From positions 1 through 7,253 of the forward strand of contig WGBZ01000077.1 in the NCBI GenBank assembly GCA_015494035.1: a stretch of DNA of 7,253 nt, in the 5' to 3' direction. This DNA comes from Lysobacterales bacterium. Lineage in GTDB: Bacteria; Pseudomonadota; Gammaproteobacteria; Xanthomonadales; Marinicellaceae. The notes beneath the pieces were generated by a model. That model did not search any database. It worked only from the letters and a program-made list of their open reading frames with translations, and was not told the origin of the DNA. Positions 1 through 4,861 of the stretch are shown piece after piece (the first letter of the stretch is position 1; each line of letters starts with the position of its first letter). Both the position numbers and the translations under genes were made by a program.

Positions 1-1159
1 AAATGGTTGTGACCGGCTCAAGGTCTTCTTTTTCTTTCTGGCTTTCCAGCTTCTGCTGTTCGCGTGCAGCAATTTCTTCAGCAGGCGCCACCCAGATTAC
101 GTCGCCATTTTGGCGCTTGTCCAGCTGCTTGCTTTCCAGAATGATGTCCAGTGCCTGATCCCAGGGGACGTCTTTCAGGCGCAGCGTGACATTGCCTTGC
201 ACGGAATCGGCCACCACCACGTTAAAGCCGGACACATCAGCCACCATCTGCAACAAGGAGCGCACCGGGATGTCCTGGAAGTTGAAACTCACCTTGGCAC
301 CCTTGTATTTCTTCTTGGCGTCCGGCCCGGATTTTTTCGCTGCCTTCTTCTTCACTGGCGCCACTTCCAGCACATACTGGTCACCGGTCTGGTAGGCGTA
401 ATGTTCATTGGCCTGGCTGGTTTCCACCTGAACGCGAACCGTGTCGCCTTTCTGGTGGGTGTCGATGTAGCTGACCGGCGTGGCAAAATCCACCACGTCC
501 AGTTTTCGATCCAGCTCGGCCGGCAGTTGGGCATTGTGAATTTCCAGAATGACGCCATCGGACTTCTCAAGGGTATTGACCACCACATCGGGATTGGAAA
601 ACTTGAGAATGACTTTACCCTGCCCTTTTTTACCACGGCGAAAATCAATGTTCTGGATTTCAGCCTGTTTGTGACTGGCCATCATTTGGCGACTGCCTGT
701 GCGGTCATTGGCATCGACCTTGATTTTTAGCCGGTTCCCTTCAACCTGGGTGTCAAAGTTCGCATTTTGGGTTAAATCCAGCACAGCACGCGTGCGATTA
801 CCTGCACTGACCAGTCTCACGTCCTTGACCGAGCCACTGGCCACATTGATGTTGCGCTTGCCGGTTGCATTTTCAACATCAAACAGATCGACTGCGATGC
901 GCGGGGGCACTTCTGTGGAAAAAACCTTCGGTGCAGTGATAGCATCATCAAAAACAAAGACAATTTCCAGGCTGCCATCGGCATTGGTCATGGTTTGCAA
1001 ATCAGTCAGTCGGTTTTGAGCCGAAGCGACAAAACTCAACAGAAGGCCCGCAAACAAACAGAACACGTGCCTGGTGGCAAATTTATTGGCATGGTTATTT
1101 TTCATGATGTTCACTGTTCCTTGGGTAATTTGGGTATGTGGTGCTGTGTTCATGGTCAT
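1..1159 (-). CDS. pilQ: Type IV pilus secretin PilQ, N-terminal part (runs off the left edge)
   Basis: PilQ is the outer membrane secretin through which the type IV pilus passes. About 386 codons are present. A signal peptide has a basic start (KNNHANKFATRH), a hydrophobic core (FCLFAGLLLSFV) and probable cleavage after ASA at about residue 47. Two AMIN-like beta domains, which bind peptidoglycan in this family, follow at roughly 48-145 and 166-266. A lysine-rich linker (~268-285) leads to a secretin/TonB short N-terminal domain starting at GAKVSFNFQDIPVRSLL (~286-360). The N1 and secretin pore domains lie outside the window. The start is uncertain: ATG at 1159 lies 5 bases past the pilP stop and would be translationally coupled. 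ATG at 1105 gives a more typical signal peptide length but has AAGGA 12 bases away. GTG at 1168 would overlap the pilP stop. Identity is secure; the start is not. Confidence 0.93.
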   Translation of the reverse strand, partial: MTMNTAPHTQITQGTVNIMKNNHANKFATRHVFCLFAGLLLSFVASAQNRLTDLQTMTNADGSLEIVFVFDDAITAPKVFSTEVPPRIAVDLFDVENATGKRNINVASGSVKDVRLVSAGNRTRAVLDLTQNANFDTQVEGNRLKIKVDANDRTGSRQMMASHKQAEIQNIDFRRGKKGQGKVILKFSNPDVVVNTLEKSDGVILEIHNAQLPAELDRKLDVVDFATPVSYIDTHQKGDTVRVQVETSQANEHYAYQTGDQYVLEVAPVKKKAAKKSGPDAKKKYKGAKVSFNFQDIPVRSLLQMVADVSGFNVVVADSVQGNVTLRLKDVPWDQALDIILESKQLDKRQNGDVIWVAPAEEIAAREQQKLESQKEKEDLEPVTTI

Positions 1160-1164
1160 CGTGC

Positions 1165-1701
1165 TCACTCTTCTTCCGTCAGTGCGATAGTGGCTTCACG
1201 CTGTATCCAGCCACCCAGTCCATCCCGCTGCCATTCCAGCAGCTTGACTTCATCTTCAGAAATGGCGGTGACTTCACCGTAGTTCTGTCCCATGTGGTCA
1301 CCAACGGATACGCGATAAATGGTGCCTTCAGGATCGACGATCAAGGCCCAGTATTTGTCGCCTTGGGCATAGGTTCCCACCATGGCCAGGCTATCCAGTG
1401 GATAATTTTCCAGCAATTCCTTGCGGCGCGTCAGGTCCGGCCCTTCGCCTTCGGCATTGTTGTCTTCCGAAGCAACCGGTTCGGTTTGCTGCAAATCATT
1501 GGAGAAAGGATCCCGCAGGCCAAAAGCACTGTACTCAAAGGTTTCCTGCGGCTTGATTTCAGGCAGCGGTTCTATGGGTCGTGGAGGCCGGTTTTTGACC
1601 GTTTCCACAAAATCTTCCAGGTCCGACATGTCACGCTGGCAACCGGTCAATAGTGTTGCTGCAAGCAAGATGAGGGCTGTTTCAAGCAGAGATCTTTTCA
1701 T
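1165..1701 (-). CDS. pilP: Type IV pilus inner membrane lipoprotein PilP
   Basis: PilP is the lipoprotein that bridges the PilN/PilO inner membrane complex and the periplasmic part of PilQ. The 178-residue product starts with a lipoprotein signal peptide whose lipobox is LTGC, giving lipidated Cys21. A proline-rich flexible stretch (39-52) is followed by the family signature YSAFGLRDPF (57-66), which in this family precedes the folded part. The C-terminal beta-sandwich domain includes LENYPLDSLAMVG (97-109) and VGDHMGQNYG (133-142), and ends in an acidic tail EEE. Length is normal for PilP. Its ATG overlaps the pilO stop by one base (TAATG) and has GGGAGG 9 bases upstream, at 1711-1716. It lies between pilO and pilQ, as in other gammaproteobacteria. 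Confidence 0.96.
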   Translation of the reverse strand: MKRSLLETALILLAATLLTGCQRDMSDLEDFVETVKNRPPRPIEPLPEIKPQETFEYSAFGLRDPFSNDLQQTEPVASEDNNAEGEGPDLTRRKELLENYPLDSLAMVGTYAQGDKYWALIVDPEGTIYRVSVGDHMGQNYGEVTAISEDEVKLLEWQRDGLGGWIQREATIALTEEE

Positions 1702-2348
1702 TACTTTTTGCCTCCCTTGCCTTTTTCCATTTCAGCCTTGGCATCCATTTCTGCCTGCTCGTCATCATCAAGGTAGCGATAGGTTTTGGCCGTGCCTTCC
1801 AGCACCAGGCCACCTGCGCCTTCAATGGGCTTCAAGGAAATATCATGCATGGTCAGAATCACCACCCGGGGAAGAGAAGCAACGCCGCTCACAAACTCAC
1901 CAAACTGGTGATACCCGCCCACCATTTTCAGGGAGATGGGCTTTTCTGCGTAAAAGTTGTGCAAGGTTTCGGATCCGGGTTCAAAAAGCTTGTTGTCTAT
2001 GCCACTGGCCAGGGCAGTTTGTGAAATATCCACAATCAGGTCGGACATTTCCGTCTTGCTGGGCAATTGACGCAACATGGACTGCAGGATGACTTCCATT
2101 TCTTCCAGCTGCGCCTTGTAGGCATCCAGCTGAGCGGCTTTCTGCTGCTTGCCCTTGAAGGTAATTTTGAGTGTGTTTTCTTCCCTGGCCAGCTTGTCCA
2201 GCTGTTCGATCTTTTCAGCAATCATCAACTTGTAGCCAATAACACCAATCACAGCCATAAGCAACACCACCGCACTGATCTTGACCCAGGTTGGCCAGCT
2301 ACCGGGGTTGTTCGTGTCGAGGCTGTTCAGCTCGTCAATAATGTTCAT
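1701..2348 (-). CDS. pilO: Type IV pilus inner membrane protein PilO
   Basis: PilO forms a heterodimer with PilN in the periplasm and connects the PilM ring to PilP. The 215-residue protein has a short cytoplasmic N-terminus (1-20), one transmembrane helix (about 22-42), and a coiled-coil segment (about 44-95). A ferredoxin-like periplasmic domain follows, with family landmarks LPSKTEMSDLIVDIS (95-109), YAEKPI (133-138) and GGYHQFGEFVSGVASLPRVV (144-163). The C-terminus is a charged, lysine- and glycine-rich tail (KGKGGKK) that looks unstructured. The ATG overlaps the pilN stop in an ATGA arrangement, and AGAGG lies 7 bases upstream (2356-2360), so translation is probably coupled to pilN. Confidence 0.96.
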   Translation of the reverse strand: MNIIDELNSLDTNNPGSWPTWVKISAVVLLMAVIGVIGYKLMIAEKIEQLDKLAREENTLKITFKGKQQKAAQLDAYKAQLEEMEVILQSMLRQLPSKTEMSDLIVDISQTALASGIDNKLFEPGSETLHNFYAEKPISLKMVGGYHQFGEFVSGVASLPRVVILTMHDISLKPIEGAGGLVLEGTAKTYRYLDDDEQAEMDAKAEMEKGKGGKK

Positions 2349-2929
2349 TGGGCGACCTCTTCGGCGATGGCATCGTCTTGTGGGGCATTCGGGTTAACCA
2401 ATTGTGCAGTGAGTTTGAATTTCTGTTCATGCGTGTCAAAGGTATCATCGGCCTTGATGTACTGCACTTCCGGCTTGCTTAACCACTTGGATTTCTCAAT
2501 GGCGCGCAGGTAAGCCGAAACGCGCGAATGGGACTGGGCATAACCCTCAAGGGTCAGCCGGTTCCCCTGCTGTTTGACGGATTCGAGAAAAACGCCATTG
2601 GGAATGGTTTTGACCAGTTCATCAAACAGGTGCACCATCTGGGTTCGTTTGCCTTGCAATTCTTCAATCACTTCTTTTCGTGACAGCAACTTGGCTTTCT
2701 TGCTTTCCAGTTCCTTGATCTCGGCAATGTCCTTGTCAAGTTTCGCGATTTCCGTTTTCAGATAGGCATTGCGTTTGTTCTGGAACTCGATGCTCTGGTT
2801 GTAAAACCACATGACCAGAGCCACACTGAGCACGGCCAGCAGAGCGCCTCCGGCCAGGATCAGTAGAAACTCCTTGTTCAATTGCTGGCGTCGCTCTTCG
2901 CGCCAGGGCAATAAGTTGATTTTAACCAT
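2345..2929 (-). CDS. pilN: Type IV pilus inner membrane protein PilN
   Basis: PilN anchors cytoplasmic PilM to the inner membrane and pairs with PilO in the periplasm. The 194-residue protein begins with the highly conserved cytoplasmic motif INLLPWREERR (4-14), the peptide that docks into PilM in structurally studied homologues. One transmembrane helix follows (about 21-43), then a long charged coiled coil (about 45-95, rich in K and E). A compact periplasmic fold contains IPNGVFLESVKQQGNRLTLEG (109-129, listed as a region). The start is well supported: AAGGAG lies at 2939-2944, 9 bases before ATG, and the ATG overlaps the pilM stop by one base (TGATG). Confidence 0.97.
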   Translation of the reverse strand: MVKINLLPWREERRQQLNKEFLLILAGGALLAVLSVALVMWFYNQSIEFQNKRNAYLKTEIAKLDKDIAEIKELESKKAKLLSRKEVIEELQGKRTQMVHLFDELVKTIPNGVFLESVKQQGNRLTLEGYAQSHSRVSAYLRAIEKSKWLSKPEVQYIKADDTFDTHEQKFKLTAQLVNPNAPQDDAIAEEVAQ

Positions 2930-3987
2930 CAGTCGAAGCTCCTTAATGCCAGTCCAAGGGCGGTCAGCAAAGCCGGCGAATCTGCCTTGATGACATCCTT
3001 GTTAATGCGCGATGCCAAACCTATGTTGGCCAGTGGGTCAACCACTTGCACCGGCACGCCAATTTGCTCTTCCACCAGGCTGTCAATGCCGGGGATGGAA
3101 GCACTGCCGCCAGCCAGCAGGATGCGGTCAACATTGCTGAAATCCGTGGCGGAAAAGAAAAATTGCAATGAGCGGCTGATTTGCTGGATCAGGGCATTGT
3201 TAAAGGCCTGCAGCACCTCGGTTTCATAGCTTTCGGGCAAACCGCCCTGACGCTTGGCCAGGCCCGCCTCCTCGTAAGAGAGGCCGTAGCGTCGCATGAT
3301 TTCCTCGGTCAGCTGCTTGCCGCCAAAACTTTGTTCACGGGTATAAATGCTGCGCCCCTGGTGCAAGGCGTGCAAGGAGGTTGTGGTCGCGCCAATGTCA
3401 AACAGGGCCACCACTTCATTGTTGTCTATGTTGAGTTGATCCTTGAGGAAGGTCGAATAGGCGTTTTCAACCGCGTAAGCTTCCACATCGACAACCCGTG
3501 GTGTCAAACCGGCGCCTTCCAGCGCCTCGACACACACATCCACGTTCTCAGAACGGGAACAGGCCAGCAAGACGTTGACCATTTCGGGCTGTTCGGCTGG
3601 CCCCAGGACATTGAAGTCAAGGCTGACTTCCTCGATGGGATAGGGAATATACTGATTGGCGTCCATGGACAGCTGATGCTCAAGCTCCTCCTCGGTGAGA
3701 TCAGCCGGCATATTGATGAATTTGGTAATCACCGCCGAACCGGAGACTGCCGTGGCCGCATTGCGTGTCTTGACCCCTGAGCGCTTGACCGCCTTGGCAA
3801 TGCTGGAGGAAACGCGATCGACTTCCTTGATGGTTTTTTCCACCACAGCGTTGGCCGGTAACGGCTCCACCCCGTAGTATTCAACCCGGTATCGATCCCC
3901 TGAGCGACTGAGTTGCAGCAGCTTGACAGCTGATGAACTTATGTCAACACCAACCAGTGGTGTGTTTTTCTTTGAGAGCAGACCCAA
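2929..3987 (-). CDS. pilM: Type IV pilus actin-like ATPase-fold protein PilM (TTG start)
   Basis: PilM is the cytoplasmic actin/FtsA-like protein that binds the N-terminal tail of PilN and forms a ring around the pilus motor. The 352-residue product shows the actin-fold nucleotide-binding elements in order: phosphate-1 motif VGVDISSSAVKLLQL (12-26), phosphate-2 motif DIGATTTSL (197-205), and adenosine motif LLAGGSASIPG (290-300). The family segment VVDVEAYAVENA is at 165-176. The C-terminus PALLTALGLALRS is typical. The start codon is TTG: an AGAGGA ribosome binding site sits 6 bases upstream, residues 2-12 match the usual PilM N-terminus (GLLSKK...LVGVD), and the next ATG would be residue 93, after the phosphate-1 motif. 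It is the first gene of the pil operon here. Confidence 0.97.
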   Translation of the reverse strand: MGLLSKKNTPLVGVDISSSAVKLLQLSRSGDRYRVEYYGVEPLPANAVVEKTIKEVDRVSSSIAKAVKRSGVKTRNAATAVSGSAVITKFINMPADLTEEELEHQLSMDANQYIPYPIEEVSLDFNVLGPAEQPEMVNVLLACSRSENVDVCVEALEGAGLTPRVVDVEAYAVENAYSTFLKDQLNIDNNEVVALFDIGATTTSLHALHQGRSIYTREQSFGGKQLTEEIMRRYGLSYEEAGLAKRQGGLPESYETEVLQAFNNALIQQISRSLQFFFSATDFSNVDRILLAGGSASIPGIDSLVEEQIGVPVQVVDPLANIGLASRINKDVIKADSPALLTALGLALRSFD

Positions 3988-3993
3988 CTTATT

Positions 3994-3999
3994 TCCTCT
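3994..3999 (-). promoter_or_regulatory. Ribosome binding site that fixes the TTG start of pilM
   Basis: On the minus strand AGAGGA lies 6 bases before TTG. No ATG or GTG is available in frame nearby, so this site decides the start. Strong Shine-Dalgarno pairing probably offsets the weak initiation codon. Confidence 0.8.
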
Positions 4000-4143
4000 T
4001 TTGGTTGCTTTTGATGTGGTGTGCTTAACCTTGATTTAAGGCGATCTTAGCAGGCGTTTATCAAAACAAACTTTCCCCGTTTTTTTTGTGCGGTTCCTCA
4101 CAATTCCCGCAGCGCCGCGTGGTCGTCCTTAGAATTGGTAATA

Positions 4144-4173
4144 AGAATAAACCTTAAAGCATTGAAAAAGCAA
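4144..4173 (-). promoter_or_regulatory. Possible promoter for the pilM-Q operon
   Basis: On the minus strand TTGCTT (4168-4173) and TATTCT (4144-4149) are separated by 18 bases in an AT-rich stretch. This gives a sigma-70-like arrangement about 157 bases upstream of the pilM start. A second -10-like hexamer, TAAGAT, lies nearer the gene at 4044-4049 but has no good -35. Both match consensus only partly, so neither is assured. Read-through from the tRNA gene on the same strand is also possible. Confidence 0.3.
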
Positions 4174-4350
4174 GAGTTTTTTCACTGAAGTTTCAGCAAT
4201 AGAGGCCATGGCAGTGTCACTCTTATTCCGCCCACAATTTATCAACACCACCGGGACTTGCCTGGAAAAACGCAGCAGCGGACAGGGGGCGGTCACTCAG
4301 TCTGTTAGCTCGGCTAAAAAAGTTGGCTTAAGAATAAGGAGGAAGACAGG

Positions 4351-4368
4351 GAAAACTGACCAGGTCAG
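4351..4368 (-). terminator. Possible weak terminator of the tRNA transcript
   Basis: On the minus strand CTGACCTGGTCAG (4356-4368) is a near-perfect palindrome followed by TTTTC, 27 bases past the tRNA 3' end. The stem has at most 5 pairs with a 3-base loop, and the U tract is short. The position is right for a tRNA terminator, but strength is doubtful and leakage toward pilM is plausible. Confidence 0.35.
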
Positions 4369-4394
4369 AAACACAGTAAACCCGGGAAGGCAGG

Positions 4395-4471
4395 TGGTGG
4401 GCCTGGAAGGACTTGAACCTTCGACCAATGGATTATGAGTCCACTGCTCTAACCAACTGAGCTACAGGCCC
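4395..4471 (-). tRNA. tRNA with CAU anticodon, probably tRNA-Ile2 (lysidine type)
   Basis: The minus strand folds as a complete 77-base cloverleaf. It has a 7-bp acceptor stem (GGGCCTG with CAGGCCC), D arm GCTC...GAGC, anticodon arm GTGGA-CTCATAA-TCCAT, a 5-base variable loop, T arm GAAGG-TTCAAGT-CCTTC, discriminator A and an encoded CCA. The anticodon is CAU, which could be initiator Met, elongator Met or Ile2. The first pair is G1-C72, which excludes a typical initiator. Acceptor pairs C4-G69 and C5-G68 are the identity elements read by lysidine synthetase TilS on E. coli tRNA-Ile2, and the GACTCATAATC core matches that tRNA. I therefore infer Ile2, reading AUA codons after modification of C34. 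An automatic tool may label it tRNA-Met. Confidence 0.93.
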
Positions 4472-4502
4472 GCACAAACGTTGTATTCCCTTTGCAGGCT
4501 CG

Positions 4503-4536
4503 CTTAGGAGCCTCTGATTGAGTCGTGACACAGCAT
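4503..4536. repeat. Degenerate copy of the left end of the 4595-4754 element
   Basis: Positions 4503-4536 align without gaps to 4591-4624 at 26 of 34 bases, including CTCTGAT and GTCGTGAC. It has the same orientation as the element's left end and lies 88 bp from it. No matching right end is visible, so it is probably the decayed remnant of an older insertion or a partial duplication. It begins about 32 bases upstream of the tRNA. Confidence 0.55.
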
Positions 4537-4594
4537 CCGCGCAGGGGCGCTTATTCTCTCATAAAAACAGGCAATGGAAAACACTCACCACTAG

Positions 4595-4612
4595 GGAAGC
4601 TCTGATCGAATC
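4595..4612 (+). repeat. Left terminal inverted repeat of the MITE
   Basis: Reads GGAAGCTCTGATCGAATC directly after CTAG. It differs from the right repeat only at position 4607 (C instead of T). Confidence 0.8.
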
Positions 4613-4666
4613 GTGACTCGGCATTTTGCGGCGTAAAATCGCCCATTTCTGTATTGCAAACCTTCA

Positions 4667-4682
4667 CAATAGCTTGCTATTG
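4667..4682. repeat. Perfect central palindrome of the MITE
   Basis: CAATAGCTTGCTATTG has 7-base arms around TT plus full symmetry about 4674/4675. This is exactly the midpoint of the 4591-4758 element, so it forms the tip of the full-length hairpin. Confidence 0.8.
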
Positions 4683-4736
4683 CGTGCGGCTTGCGCCTTG
4701 AACTGAACAATTTTCCACGACAATCTGCTCGCGCCA

Positions 4737-4754
4737 GATTCAATCAGAGCTTCC
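4737..4754 (-). repeat. Right terminal inverted repeat of the MITE
   Basis: On the minus strand it reads GGAAGCTCTGATTGAATC and is followed outward by CTAG on the plus strand. It pairs with 4595-4612 with one mismatch. Confidence 0.8.
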
Positions 4755-4803
4755 CTAGCCAATCACCCGGCCACTGCCTGATGTGGGGCGCGTAGCATGT
4801 AGT

Positions 4804-4831
4804 CTTGGCCAAGAGTTATTCGTGGTAAAAT
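4804..4831 (+). promoter_or_regulatory. Likely mnmG promoter with an overlapping palindrome
   Basis: TAAAAT at 4826-4831 is a good -10 match, about 31 bases before the mnmG start. Upstream, TTGGCC (4805-4810, 15-base spacing) is a partial -35. The perfect 10-bp palindrome CTTGGCCAAG (4804-4813) covers this -35 region and could be a regulator site or chance. The promoter lies fully downstream of the MITE. Confidence 0.4.
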
Positions 4832-4861
4832 AGCTGGTTAAGCTAAACACGGAACAGAAAA

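Larger units (their letters stand above)
3988..4394. other. Non-coding leader between pilM and the tRNA gene
   Basis: This 407-base stretch has no credible gene. It is more AT-rich than the flanking genes and has several A or T runs (for example 4080-4088 and 4316-4321). It holds the pilM ribosome binding site, the tentative promoter and the weak terminator. The only open frame, on the plus strand from 4208, reads into the antisense of the tRNA and is not a real gene. I see no remnant of the penicillin-binding protein gene ponA that often lies here in related bacteria. Confidence 0.6.
4591..4758. mobile_element. Palindromic miniature inverted-repeat element (MITE), IS5-like, with CTAG flanks
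   Basis: The sequence 4595-4612 (GGAAGCTCTGATCGAATC) and the reverse complement of 4737-4754 match at 17 of 18 bases. Both ends are bordered by CTAG (4591-4594 and 4755-4758), consistent with a 4-bp target duplication. IS5-type elements use CTAG-like targets and have ends starting GGAAG, so I infer a non-autonomous IS5-family derivative mobilised by a transposase elsewhere. The interior (124 bases) has no open reading frame of note and is itself an imperfect palindrome with its centre at 4674/4675. CTAG is its own reverse complement, so the flank could also be read as part of the inverted repeat. The element lies between the tRNA and mnmG and leaves the likely mnmG promoter intact. Confidence 0.8.
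4472..4861. other. Spacer between the divergent tRNA and mnmG genes, mostly mobile-element sequence
   Basis: No gene is visible in these 390 bases. They hold the end-remnant (4503-4536), the MITE (4591-4758) and the mnmG promoter region. A small hairpin, GGCTC-6-GAGCC (4497-4512), straddles the remnant's edge. On the minus strand TACAAC (4480-4485) is a possible tRNA -10, but the expected -35 position, at the remnant's edge, has no good match. Confidence 0.6.

Noticed and set aside
110..730. 206-codon plus-strand open frame across pilQ
   Set aside because: Antisense shadow of the AMIN and linker part of pilQ, which is clearly coding on the other strand.
4080..4088. T run after CCCCG as a plus-strand terminator
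   Set aside because: No stem precedes the run, and no plus-strand gene lies upstream of it.
4185..4196. Short palindrome CTGAAGTTTCAG
   Set aside because: Arms of 5 bases with no T run or promoter context; expected by chance.
4239..4247. DnaA-box-like TTATCAACA near mnmG, possible replication origin
   Set aside because: It is a single box with one mismatch to TTATCCACA. There is no cluster of boxes and no strongly AT-rich unwinding region with it, so no origin is supported.
4208..4438. 76-codon plus-strand open frame ending GLEGLEPSTNGL
   Set aside because: Its C-terminus is the antisense of the tRNA, a well-known false gene call. It has no clear ribosome binding site and no recognisable domain.
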